A stretch of DNA of 64,000 nt from Streptomyces sp. NK08204 (GTDB lineage: Bacteria; Actinomycetota; Actinomycetes; Streptomycetales; Streptomycetaceae). The DNA is taken from positions 62,001 through 126,000 of the forward strand of contig NZ_JAINVF010000006.1 in the NCBI RefSeq assembly GCF_020400585.1, written 5' to 3'. Position 1 is the stretch's first letter, and each line of letters begins with the position of its first letter. The notes beneath the pieces are model-generated. The model was not told the origin of the DNA and did not search any database. It was given only the letters and a program-made list of their open reading frames with translations. Below are positions 7,537-15,803 of this stretch, in pieces. Position numbers and translations under genes: made by a program.

Positions 7537-8828
7537 TGGCGTCGGTGCACGCTTCCACGGGCGCGGCGACGGCTGCCGCGGCGCCGTTGCCGAGCCTCTG
7601 GCGCAACGGGGACTTCCTGAAGTTCTGGCTGGGCGAGAGCGTGTCGCTGCTCGGCACCCAGGTGACCACCCTCGCCCTGCCCCTCACCGCCATGCGCGCG
7701 TTCGGGGCGAGCGACGAGCAGGTGGGACTGCTGCGCTTCCTGCAGCTCGTCCCGTACCTCGGCCTCGCTCTGCTCTTCGGGGTGTGGGTGGACCGGGTCC
7801 GCCGACGCCGGGTCATGCTCGCCGCGAACCTCGTCCGGATGGTTCTGCTTGCGCTGGTCCCCGCCCTGTACTGGGCGCACGCCCTCAGCCTGGTCACCCT
7901 GACGGTCATCGCCTGCGCCGTCGGTGTGGCGTCGGTGCTGTTCGACGTGAGCTGGATGTCGTACGTGCCCACCCTGGTCCGCGACCCCGGCCAGTACGTC
8001 GAGGCGAGCGCGAAAATGGGCGTCAGCTCCTCCGCGGCCGATGTGGCGGGGCCCGGTATGGCGGGTGTGCTGGTGTCGGCGCTGACCGCACCGGTGGCGC
8101 TGATCGTGGACGCCTTCTCGTACCTGGTGTCCTTGGTCTCCCTGCTGCTCGTCCGAACGCCTGAGCCGCGCCCGGAGAAGGGTGCGCGACGGCATGTCTG
8201 GGGCGAGCTGCGGGACGGCCTCCGCTGGGTCATGAAGGACAGGATCCTGCGGGCCCTGGCGCTCGTCGGATTCTGCTGCAACTTCTCCATGGTCACGGTG
8301 TGGACGATGTTCCTGCTCCACGGCACACACGATCTGCATCTGTCCTCGTCCGCTCTCGGCGGCATCTTCGCCACCGCCTCCGTGGGCGGCCTGATCGGCG
8401 CGCTGATCTCCGGGCCCGTCATCAAGCGCTTCCTGCTCGGACGCGTCTACCTGGTGGCCCAGTCGGCCCTCCTGCTCGGTCCGAGCCTGATCGCCGCCGC
8501 CACCGGGCCCCGATCGGTGGTGATCGCGATGTGCGTCGTGTCCTTCTTCGTCACGTATCTCGGCCTCGGCGTCGCCAACGTCGTCATCGTCAGCCTCCGG
8601 CAGACCAGCACGCCCGCCTCGATGATGGGACGGATGACCGCGGCCTTCCGGACGCTGCTGTTCGGCGGTGGCGCCCTCGGCGGCCTGTCCGCCGGCTTGC
8701 TGGCCGGTCATCTCGGTGGCAGGGGCGCCCTGGCCGTCGCGGCGATCGCCTCCGCCGTGGTGGCGGTCGCGCTCCTGGCGTCCCCGGTCACCCGGCTCAC
8801 GGCCCTGCCGCCACCGATGGCTCAGTGA
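7536..8828 (+). CDS. MFS transporter (MFS_3-like, probable exporter)
   Basis: A 430-residue membrane protein with about 11-12 hydrophobic segments. The loop FGVWVDRVRRRRVM (around residue 85) is the cytoplasmic A-type motif of major facilitator exporters, and a long charged loop splits the two halves (ARRHVWGELRDGLRW near 225). This pattern fits the enterobactin-exporter-like MFS_3 group. It overlaps the aminotransferase stop by one base, so the likely role is export or import of that enzyme's substrate or product under MocR control. A strong hairpin follows 15 bp after the stop. Confidence 0.85.
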   Translation: MASVHASTGAATAAAAPLPSLWRNGDFLKFWLGESVSLLGTQVTTLALPLTAMRAFGASDEQVGLLRFLQLVPYLGLALLFGVWVDRVRRRRVMLAANLVRMVLLALVPALYWAHALSLVTLTVIACAVGVASVLFDVSWMSYVPTLVRDPGQYVEASAKMGVSSSAADVAGPGMAGVLVSALTAPVALIVDAFSYLVSLVSLLLVRTPEPRPEKGARRHVWGELRDGLRWVMKDRILRALALVGFCCNFSMVTVWTMFLLHGTHDLHLSSSALGGIFATASVGGLIGALISGPVIKRFLLGRVYLVAQSALLLGPSLIAAATGPRSVVIAMCVVSFFVTYLGLGVANVVIVSLRQTSTPASMMGRMTAAFRTLLFGGGALGGLSAGLLAGHLGGRGALAVAAIASAVVAVALLASPVTRLTALPPPMAQ

Positions 8829-8842
8829 CGCGTACCGTCCTG

Positions 8843-8883
8843 AAGGACGGCGGCCCGGTCGGTACCGGCTGGGCCGCGTCCTT
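8843..8883 (+). terminator. Strong hairpin terminator after the MFS gene
   Basis: AAGGACG and GCGGCCC pair with GGGCCGC and CGTCCTT around a roughly 13-base loop, giving a stem of about 13 pairs. It lacks a long U-tract, as is usual in Streptomyces. It ends the aminotransferase-MFS operon. Confidence 0.7.
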
Positions 8884-9194
8884 GTGCGGCTGCGCGGGAC
8901 TGAGGTCCGCCCGTCCGGGACCGCTTCTGTCCGAGAGCGGCGGCTTCAAAGCGGGCGCCCGGGGTCATCCGACGCCCACCCCGAAGCGTCGATGCCAAGG
9001 TGCCGCCGCAGGGCGGAAGCCCACCCGGTCGCAGGAGGAGGCGCTCGGTTGTTCCGCCTCTTCGGCGAGCGCGCCGCTGAGGCCGTCACGCCACGGGGCC
9101 GAGCGTCTCCTGGGGGGAAGTCCTCCGCCCTGCTCTACTTCGCACTGGCCGGCACCGATCATGCCGGCCACAAGGAGCAAGGCGGCGATCCGCG
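8884..9194. other. 311-bp spacer between convergent genes
   Basis: Apart from the adjacent terminator I see no gene or repeat here. The open frames on both strands have chance composition and no motif. Confidence 0.5.
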
Positions 9195-10970
9195 CTACGT
9201 AGCAGACGTGCCGCGGCCACCTCTGCGGCCGGGGTTCCGGTCGCCGGTGCCGGCAGCGCCACCGGCTGTCGTCCGTCGGCCGGATCCGCGGGCGACCTTG
9301 CCGGAGGCAGCGCTGGTCGCGGCCCCGTTCCCGGCCTGTCGGCCGGATCCGCGGGCGACCTTGCCGGAGGCAGTACCGGTCGCAGCTCCGCCCCCGGCCC
9401 GGCGGTCGGCACTGCGGCCGCCCGAGCCAACAGCACCACCGGTGGCCTTGCCGGCTCCCGTCCGGCGGGCAGAACCGCGCCCGCTGCTCGCGGAAGACTC
9501 GCCGGCTCCTGCTGCCTCTGCTGCGGCCCGGCGGTTCGAGCCCCGGTCCCTGGTTCCGGTGGCAGCGTCTGTCGCCGCTGCGCTGCCGCCTTTCCGGCGG
9601 CGGCTGGACCGCTTGCCGGGCTTGGTGCTGGTCTTCCGGTCCGGGGCGGGCGCTGCCGGTGTCGCCGGTTGGGCGACTTCGATGGTGATGGGAACGCCGG
9701 AAGGCTCGCGGGCACCGGTGATCGCGGCCAGTTCCGCGTCGCGGGACGTGATACGGGCTGTCCTGGGGCGGATGCCCGCGTCCGACATGAGCTGGGTGAC
9801 GTCCCGTTTCTGGTCGGGCAGGACCAGTGTGACCACGCTGCCGGTGCCGCCTGCACGGGCCGTTCGGCCGCCCCGGTGCAGATAATCCTTGTGGTCAGTG
9901 GGGGGATCGACGTTCACGACGAGGTCGAGGTCGTCGATGTGGATGCCCCGGGCCGCGACGTTCGTCGCCGCCAGCGCGGTGATCTGGCCGCTCTTGAACT
10001 GTTCCAGGGTGCGATTCCGCTGTGGCTGGCTACGGCCTCCGTGCAGTGCGGCCGCACGGACACCGACGGCCAGGAGCCGCTTGGCGAGCCGGTCGGCGGA
10101 CCTCTTCGTGTCGAGGAAGAGGATGACCCGGCCGTCGCGGGCTGCGATGCGTGTGGTGACGGCCTTCTTGTCGGTCTCGTCCAGGACGTGGAGCACGTGG
10201 TGCTCCATGGTGGTCACCGCTCCTGCGGACGGGTCCACGGAGTGCACGACGGGGTCGGTCAGGAACCGTTGCACCAGGCGGTCGATGTTGCGGTCCAGGG
10301 TGGCCGAGAAGAGCATGCGCTGTCCGTCGGGCCGCACCTGCTGGATCAGCTTGGTCACCTGCGGCAGGAAGCCCATGTCGGTCATCTGGTCGGCTTCGTC
10401 CAGCACCGTTATGCGTACGCTGTCGAGCACGCAGTCGCCGCGCTCCACGAGGTCGTTGAGCCTGCCGGGACTCGCCACGAGCACCTCGGCGCCGCGCCGT
10501 AGCGCCGCGGCCTGCTTGGTGATGGACAGCCCGCCGACCACGGTGGCCAGCCGGAGGTTCACCGCCGTGGCGTAGGGGGTCAGCGCGTCCGTCACCTGCT
10601 GGGCGAGTTCCCGGGTGGGCACCAGCACGAGCGCGAGGGGTGCCTTGGGTTCGGCCCGCAGTCCGGCCGTACGGGCCAGAAGCGCCAGCCCGAACGCGAG
10701 GGTCTTGCCGGAGCCGGTGCGTCCCCGTCCCAGCAGGTCACGGCCGGCGAGCGAGTTGGGCAGCGTGGCGGCCTGGATCGGGAAGGGGGTGGTGACGCCC
10801 TGTGCGGCAAGGGTCTTCAGCAGCCCTGCGGGCATGTCCATAGCGGCGAAGTCCTCGACGGCCGGAAGTGCCGGCGTCGTGCTTTCCGGCAGCCGGAACT
10901 CCCTGGGGGGCGACGCGGACGGTGAGGGCGACGAGGTGCGCCGGTTCGGCTTCTGGGGCCTACGGGGCAT
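9195..10970 (-). CDS. DEAD-box ATP-dependent RNA helicase with Gly/Arg/Ala-rich tail
   Basis: The product has 591 residues. It carries the full DEAD-box set in order: FPIQ (Q motif), GRGRTGSGKT (motif I), PTRELAQQ (Ia), DEAD (II), SAT (III), ARGIHIDDLDLV (V) and HRGGRTARAG (VI). The last roughly 170 residues are a low-complexity basic tail rich in Gly, Arg, Ala and Ser with short internal duplications, likely RNA-binding. The ATG at 10970 is preceded by GGAAGG; an upstream in-frame start at 11018 would run into the hairpin and is rejected. It lies downstream of the cold-shock gene in the same direction, consistent with a role in RNA unwinding at low temperature or ribosome assembly. Confidence 0.9.
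   Translation of the reverse strand: MPRRPQKPNRRTSSPSPSASPPREFRLPESTTPALPAVEDFAAMDMPAGLLKTLAAQGVTTPFPIQAATLPNSLAGRDLLGRGRTGSGKTLAFGLALLARTAGLRAEPKAPLALVLVPTRELAQQVTDALTPYATAVNLRLATVVGGLSITKQAAALRRGAEVLVASPGRLNDLVERGDCVLDSVRITVLDEADQMTDMGFLPQVTKLIQQVRPDGQRMLFSATLDRNIDRLVQRFLTDPVVHSVDPSAGAVTTMEHHVLHVLDETDKKAVTTRIAARDGRVILFLDTKRSADRLAKRLLAVGVRAAALHGGRSQPQRNRTLEQFKSGQITALAATNVAARGIHIDDLDLVVNVDPPTDHKDYLHRGGRTARAGGTGSVVTLVLPDQKRDVTQLMSDAGIRPRTARITSRDAELAAITGAREPSGVPITIEVAQPATPAAPAPDRKTSTKPGKRSSRRRKGGSAAATDAATGTRDRGSNRRAAAEAAGAGESSASSGRGSARRTGAGKATGGAVGSGGRSADRRAGGGAATGTASGKVARGSGRQAGNGAATSAASGKVARGSGRRTTAGGAAGTGDRNPGRRGGRGTSAT
9275..9373 (-). repeat. 36-bp direct repeat inside the helicase tail
   Basis: An identical 36-bp segment occurs at 9275-9310 and 9338-9373, a 63-bp (21-codon) period. 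It encodes the duplicated ASGKVARGSGR block. The period keeps the frame, so this is a recent in-frame duplication in the disordered tail. Confidence 0.75.
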
Positions 10971-11002
10971 GCGGTTATCTGCCTTCCTGGAAACAGCGCA
11001 AA

Positions 11003-11035
11003 CCGGGGTCCGCACCATGACGGTGCGAACCCCGG
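11003..11035 (-). terminator. Hairpin between cold-shock gene and helicase
   Basis: CCGGGGT and CGCACC pair with GGTGCG and ACCCCGG around a five-base loop; a single opposed C/A interrupts the stem. It sits 23 bp past the cold-shock stop, so it probably ends that abundant short transcript and lets only part of transcription read into the helicase. Confidence 0.7.
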
Positions 11036-11057
11036 TGCGTGGATACGCCGCCGGCGA

Positions 11058-11261
11058 TCAGGCGGGGACGATGTTCTCCGCCTGCGGGCCCTTCTGGCCC
11101 TGCGTGACGTCGAAGGAGACCCGCTGGCCCTCCTGAAGCTCACGGAAGCCCTGGGTGGCGATGTTCGAGTAGTGCGCGAAGACGTCGGGGCCACCGCCGT
11201 CCTGCTGGATGAAGCCGAAACCCTTTTCGGCGTTGAACCACTTCACGGTTCCCTGTGCCAT
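11058..11261 (-). CDS. CspA-family cold-shock protein
   Basis: This 67-residue protein is a single cold-shock (OB-fold) domain. RNP1 appears as KGFGFIQ and RNP2 as VFAHYSNI (DVFAHY), and the N-terminus is [14 protein letters not shown] as in canonical members. It binds single-stranded RNA and DNA and acts as an RNA chaperone. The start at 11261 has a strong AGAAGGAG ribosome site 6 bp upstream; the longer in-frame reading is leader sequence. A leader of roughly 130 nt precedes it, and a terminator and a DEAD-box helicase follow. Confidence 0.95.
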   Translation of the reverse strand: MAQGTVKWFNAEKGFGFIQQDGGGPDVFAHYSNIATQGFRELQEGQRVSFDVTQGQKGPQAENIVPA

Positions 11262-11701
11262 GATCTTCTCCTTCTGTAGGCAGAGGCCCCATCCGGAGAT
11301 GCCGGAAAACAAATAATGCGCCCGAAGGAGAAACATTCCCGTCAGGCGCACATAGGTTAATGGGTACCAAAGACTGCAACCCTGAAACCATAGCACACCC
11401 TCGGCTGCCTGTGATGGGCCGGCGAGGCACGGGGTTCCCGGACCGATGCGATCGAATTCCAGAAGGCGAGCCGGTGCGGGTGCGGAACGTACCCGCTGGG
11501 GTGGCGACTGTTGTCGCAGGTGAAGCTCGCCCGTCCTCCCTGGAACGGCAGCGGGCGGGCGACCTCACGGCAGCCGGAGCCGTCGGGTGCCACGTCATCG
11601 GGTGGGCCGACGACTGGGCGGTGTCGGGCGCCACTGATCCGATGACGTGGCCGGAGCTTGGCCCTCGGAAGTCGAAGTCCTCGATTGTCCGCACCAAGCC
11701 C
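11262..11701. other. Leader region of the cold-shock gene and unassigned spacer
   Basis: Bases 11262-11400 are relatively AT-rich for this genome and should hold the promoter and 5' leader of the reverse-strand cold-shock gene; a CCGG-ATCT-CCGG small hairpin lies near 11294-11306. From 11400 to 11701 I recognise nothing. Confidence 0.4.
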
Positions 11702-12642
11702 GGTTGTTGATGACCACCTTGCCGCATGCGGATCCTGACGCGTAATAGCGGAATGCCTCCGGGGCCTTGTCGAACGGGAAGGCCCGTGTCGAACGGGAAG
11801 GCCTGGTCGATCACCGGACGGATGCCCTTCTGTCCGATGAGCCGGTTCATCGCCATGAACTGTGCCCGACTGCCGACAGCAAGCACGCACACGGTGGCAC
11901 CAGAGCCGAAGAGCACCCAACGGATCGATCGGCGGCGCGGCCTCGGAGAGAAGGCCGACACAGGCGACGTGGCCCGCCACCTTCACCGCCTTGAGTGATT
12001 CTTCGATCAGCCCCGCGATGTCGACCACACGATCGGCGTGCTGGTCGTGCGTCAGTTCGCGTACTCTGCTGGGCCAGTCGGGAGTGGCGTTGTAGTCGAT
12101 CACTTCGTCCGCTCCGAGTTCAGCCAGGCGCTGCGCCTTGGCCGGGCTGCTGGTGGGGGCGATCACGCGGGCCCCGTCGCCGTCACCGGTCAGGGCGTTC
12201 CAGGCGGTGACCGCGGCGCAGGGCAGTGTTGCTGCCTCCTCGAACGACAGGTGCTCGGGCACGGACACCAGAGCTGTTTCGTCGATCAGGGCGAGCTCGG
12301 TGAGCATGCCGTCCAGCGAGCCGCCGAGCTGCGGGAGGTGCTGGATGCCGAACGGGCCGTCCTGCCAGCTGGGGAAGACGGTGCCGGCCACCCGCTCTCC
12401 GACCCGCACCGTCCTGACGTCGCGGCCCCCGCCACCACCTGGCCGGCTCCGTCCGCCACGGGGACCACGTCGGGTTCCGCCGGGAGTACGTAGGTGCCGC
12501 GCAGCACCATCAGGTCGCGAAAACTCAGGGCGGCAGCGCGTACGGCAACCAGGACCTGCCCGGGGCCGGGGACCGGGTCCGCGCGCTCGCGGACCGCCAG
12601 AGCGTCGATCCCGGCGCCGCTGTCGACGTGGTGGCCACGCAT
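11702..12642 (-). pseudogene. Broken zinc-type alcohol dehydrogenase / quinone oxidoreductase
   Basis: Pieces in several frames line up with an MDR-family alcohol dehydrogenase: VRAAALSFRDLMVLRGTYV (N-terminal GroES-like part), then SVPEHLSFEEAATLPCAAVT, RVIAPTSSPAKAQRLAELGA, FMAMNRLIGQKGIRPVIDQA and finally the GKVVINN end. Lesions are a frameshift near 12420, loss of about 25-30 residues of the nucleotide-binding Gly-rich segment (the sequence jumps from NALTGDG to DGARVIA), a frameshift near 11930, and a 19-bp duplication at 11765-11802 that shifts frame again. The intact ATG at 12642 still has a ribosome site. It follows the NTF2-like remnant by 39 bp, so it was the second gene of an operon. 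Confidence 0.8.
11765..11802 (-). repeat. 19-bp tandem duplication inside the dead dehydrogenase
   Basis: Two adjacent 19-bp units (11765-11783 and 11784-11802) differ by one base. Without the extra unit the reading AFPFD would continue in frame into APEAFRYYASG, as in intact relatives; with it, the frame shifts by one. Confidence 0.8.
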
Positions 12643-12681
12643 GAAACGGTGCTCCTTTCCCGTGCCCTGCGCGGCTGCCGG

Positions 12682-12870
12682 TCACTCGTCCACGTCCGAC
12701 TCGGTGGCCGACGGGACTTCGGCGGCGGTCTTGCTGTAGCCGAGGGCCTCCACGATCCGGCCCTCCTCGACGCGCATGAGGTTCACGCCGCGAACGCAGT
12801 CGCTGGGCCCATCGCCGAAGCGGTAGCGCCAGCGGATCGTTGCTCGGTCGCCCGCGACGGCGACGTCCTC
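12682..12870 (-). pseudogene. 5'-truncated NTF2/SnoaL-like protein
   Basis: The reverse strand encodes about 62 codons ending at a clean stop (12682): a segment VAVAGDRATIRWRYRFGDG followed by CVRGVNLMRVEEGRIVEALG. This is the C-terminal half of an NTF2-like (SnoaL-type) fold. No start codon remains; upstream sequence abruptly becomes the C-terminal part of a TetR protein on the other strand. Confidence 0.65.
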
Positions 12871-13120
12871 GGGCTGTCGCTATCTCGCCGCCGACCTGGC
12901 CCTGGCCGACCCCGCCCATCCGGGACACGCCGTCACGCGCCAGTACCGTGAGCGCGTGAGCCGGCTTCTTGCAGGCGAACTCGTCAGGCTTGGTCATCCC
13001 CGACCGGCCCACGCCGCCGACCAGCTCCTGCTGCTGATCGACGGAGCTTCGGCCGAGCAGATCCTCGCGCGGCGCGGCAACCAGGACGACCCGGCGTACC
13101 CGACCCGGCTCGCCCCTTGA
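12871..13120 (+). pseudogene. C-terminal fragment of a TetR-family regulator
   Basis: About 80 codons ending in TGA at 13120 read GCRYLAADLALADPAHPGH, then RQYRERVSRLLAGELVRLGH and AADQLLLLIDGASAEQI. This is the ligand-binding C-terminal part typical of TetR proteins. The DNA-binding N-terminus is missing. The fragment abuts the truncated NTF2 gene at about 12870, in the orientation expected if a divergent regulator/operon pair lost both 5' ends and the shared promoter in one deletion. Confidence 0.65.
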
Positions 13121-13166
13121 CGCAGGCCGGCACCCGAAACACGCACCGCGTCGGAGCGGCTCGGCC

Positions 13167-13652
13167 TTGGGCCGCACGCAGTTGGGCACTCGTCCGCCCC
13201 TCGTGGAACCGTGCATGGCGTGTTCGATGTCGTGCTGTGTCGTGGACACAGTCAAGCCGAGATCCAGCTCCTGCCTCCCCTGGGCGGGCTCCGCATTGTT
13301 CGGAGCTGCCATGGGCTGCGTCGCCTGGTCGCTCACCGTCTGGGCGCGCGCGTACTGCGACGCGGGCTACGAAGCCGGCGGACGCTTCGAGCTCAACTTT
13401 CTGCTCCCTCTGGTCGTGGGAGGCGAAGCACTCGTCGGGCTCGTGGCGCAGGCCGTCGGCCGACACGTGGTGCTCCGCGCGCCGACGGCGGTCCGCGTCG
13501 CACTGCCGACGCTGTTCGTGGCTGGTGCGACGGTGGGGCTGGCATGGTGGTTCTTCGCGACCCGAGGGACGCTGGACGGCTATCCCGGCGACTCCGGCCT
13601 CTGCCCCCCGAGTAACGTCCCGCCACAGTGGCCCGACTGGATCCCCGTCTGA
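13167..13652 (+). CDS. Hypothetical multi-pass membrane protein
   Basis: The product is up to 161 residues with three hydrophobic segments (about 42-62, 77-97 and 107-127 of the longest reading). The C-terminus is SGLCPPSNVPPQWPDWIPV, a short extracytoplasmic tail with an invariant-looking Cys-Pro-Pro. I recall similar short membrane proteins in Streptomyces but no function. The start is uncertain: the ATG at 13167 gives an odd Cys/Met-rich leader, and a GTG at about 13239 is equally likely. It sits next to a cluster of dead genes but appears intact in its core. Confidence 0.55.
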   Translation: MGRTQLGTRPPLVEPCMACSMSCCVVDTVKPRSSSCLPWAGSALFGAAMGCVAWSLTVWARAYCDAGYEAGGRFELNFLLPLVVGGEALVGLVAQAVGRHVVLRAPTAVRVALPTLFVAGATVGLAWWFFATRGTLDGYPGDSGLCPPSNVPPQWPDWIPV

Positions 13653-14063
13653 ACGGCCCCAACCGATCACGATCCGCCACCTGTCCCGCGGAACGCAGAC
13701 GCAGGACGACGTCCTCCTCCCGGTCCTCGTCGATCCGCAGCGTCGGCGACGCGTCGCCGAACGAACGGCCCTGCCGGAGCCACGCGTACACGACCGTCGC
13801 GCACCCGGCCGGTGTCGCCGCGCCGGTGACCGCCGCCCGCACACAGGACCGTCACGCAGCCCCGCCAGAGCGCGGGTCGTCACGCAGCAGGGCGGGTACC
13901 GCCTCGAGCACACGCACCGTCGACGTGACGGTGCGGGCGACGACGAGAGCCCGCTCGGCGGGGGAACGTCCCCCACCGGTCGGCGCCGGGGCCTACGGGG
14001 ACGCGGAGGAAGGGAACGGGCACGGACGGCGCGTCATGACCGGACATCGCGCCCGCCCCCGCC
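13653..14063 (-). other. Spacer with faint reverse-strand gene remnants
   Basis: No intact gene. On the reverse strand 13860-13965 reads LVVARTVTSTVRVLEAVPAL then LLRDDPR and stops, similar to the N-terminus of actinobacterial proteins resembling CDP-glycerol or UDP-sugar transferases. A second reading at 13670-13842 (TVVYAWLRQGRSFGDASPTL) has protein-like composition but I cannot place it. Both look like relics of one or two lost genes. Confidence 0.3.
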
Positions 14064-15803
14064 TCACCCGTTCCAGGCCGCCGCGCACAGCGCCCGGTCG
14101 ACCTCGTCGGTGTAGTGGGCCGCGGCCAGCCAGGCGCGGGCGAAACGGTCGGGGTCCGCCGGGAGCAGCCGGCCGAAGGCGTCGCGGGAGCGCTCCGCAG
14201 CGGCCGCGTGCAGTTCGTCCAGGATGTCCCCCGCCGTGGCGAGACCATGCCGCCGCAGCCGCCGCGCGTCGGCGGAGCCGTTGCCGGGAAACGACAGGAC
14301 CCGTCGGCCGCCCGAGGCCGCCTGCTGGACGCGCCGGCGCAGCAGGTGGATGGGGGCCTCGTCCGGCGTGGGCACCGCCGGGGCCGTGGGCGGGGCGGCC
14401 GGTGCCACCGGCAGGTCGGCGTGCTGGAGCCGGTCCAGACCGACGTCGACGCGGGAGCCGGGGTCGGTCGGGTGCTCGGTCGCCAGGAGTTGCGCCCGGG
14501 GACAGGGGCCCGGAGTGAGCCGGGCGACGACCCGGAGCCGGCTGCCACGGGCGGCGGCCAGCAGACGAAGGTTGTCGCGGTGAGGGAGCGCGGGATGGTC
14601 GTGGGCGGCGGCCAGCCGCAGTACGACACCTCCGCAGTCGGCCAGCAGACAGTCGCCCGTCGCCTCACGGACCACCCCGGCCAGGGTGAGCTCGAGGAAG
14701 AGCAGCCCATGGCCACCGCTCAGGGCGCGGCCCACCTGCTCGGCGGCGGGCACCGCCCACAGCCGGTCCAGGGGTGCCTCGCGCCAGCCGGCACCGGACG
14801 CGCGGACCGCCCGTACCCCGGCGCCGGCGCCGAGCCGCCCCGCCGGAGAGACGGTGGCCCCCGACACCGCGAGGCCCGCCCGGGACAGTTCACGGTGGGT
14901 CAGGGCGGTCTCGCCGACGCGTACGGCCCGGTCGGCCGCGCCCACCGCCCGCCCGGAGCCGCCGGGGGCCACGTCGGACACCTGGTACAGGCGGCCTTCG
15001 GCGTCGGCGGTCCAGGTGACGGCCCCCGCGTAACCGCTCGCGGTGAGCACCGGTTCGCAGAACAGGCCGTACAGCCGCAGCGAGCCGTCCGGGCGGTACG
15101 GCTGCCGTACGGTGCCGCGCAGCACGGCGAGTTCCGCTCCCTGTGCGCGGGGGATGCGGTGCGCCAGCGACAGGACGTCCCGGAGCGCGGCGACGAGGTC
15201 GGTGAGCCGGTAGGCGGGGTCCGCCGAGCGGGCCGCGCGCAGCGCGGTGACCGTGGACACGGCCGAGGCGGCGGCCCTGGGCAGGGCCGCCAGCCGTGCG
15301 GTGTGCGCGGCGCGCAGCAACTCCGCCTGGAGCACCGCCCCTGATCCGTCCGTACCGGCTTCGAGCACGGCTCTCGCCGCGTCCTGCAGGGCACGGGCGG
15401 CGGACCGCTGCTCAGGGGTTGCGGCCTGGGGCACGGCGGCCGAACTCGGCTCCTGCGAACTCGGCTCGGACGCACCGGAGTCGGCGGAGGGGGCCGCCGG
15501 CTCCGCGATCGGTGCCGCCGAGGCCGCCGCCGCGCGGTGGAGGCAGTCCGGGGCCAGCAGACAGCCGCACCGTATGTCGTCCGCCTTCGTCACCGCGCCG
15601 CCGGGGGCGTGCAGTTCGATGTCCGTGCTGTCGTCGACGGCGATGCGCACGGTGTCGCCGTCGCGGACGGCCGGGCGGTGAGCCAGCTTGGCGATGCCCG
15701 CGTCCAGCCGCTTGCGCAGGCGTGGCGAGAGCGCGGCGACGAGTCCGGCGGTCACGGCCGGGGCGACCGGAGGCAGATCCTGGCTCACACCGTCCTGGCT
15801 CAT
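14064..15803 (-). CDS. SWIM zinc-finger protein (YehQ-like)
   Basis: The 579-residue protein has a SWIM-type zinc motif at about residues 75-87 (CGCLLAPDCLH, the CxC...CxH pattern). The long remainder is without catalytic motifs and is rich in Ala, Leu and Arg, with a Ser/Pro/Glu-rich linker after the finger. SWIM domains bind zinc and mediate protein or DNA contacts. Its start ATG overlaps the stop of the upstream DUF5682-VWA gene (ATGA), so it is translationally coupled as the last gene of the MoxR-VWA operon. The same gene order occurs in the E. coli yehL-M-P-Q set, where YehQ is the SWIM protein. Confidence 0.8.
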   Translation of the reverse strand: MSQDGVSQDLPPVAPAVTAGLVAALSPRLRKRLDAGIAKLAHRPAVRDGDTVRIAVDDSTDIELHAPGGAVTKADDIRCGCLLAPDCLHRAAAASAAPIAEPAAPSADSGASEPSSQEPSSAAVPQAATPEQRSAARALQDAARAVLEAGTDGSGAVLQAELLRAAHTARLAALPRAAASAVSTVTALRAARSADPAYRLTDLVAALRDVLSLAHRIPRAQGAELAVLRGTVRQPYRPDGSLRLYGLFCEPVLTASGYAGAVTWTADAEGRLYQVSDVAPGGSGRAVGAADRAVRVGETALTHRELSRAGLAVSGATVSPAGRLGAGAGVRAVRASGAGWREAPLDRLWAVPAAEQVGRALSGGHGLLFLELTLAGVVREATGDCLLADCGGVVLRLAAAHDHPALPHRDNLRLLAAARGSRLRVVARLTPGPCPRAQLLATEHPTDPGSRVDVGLDRLQHADLPVAPAAPPTAPAVPTPDEAPIHLLRRRVQQAASGGRRVLSFPGNGSADARRLRRHGLATAGDILDELHAAAAERSRDAFGRLLPADPDRFARAWLAAAHYTDEVDRALCAAAWNG

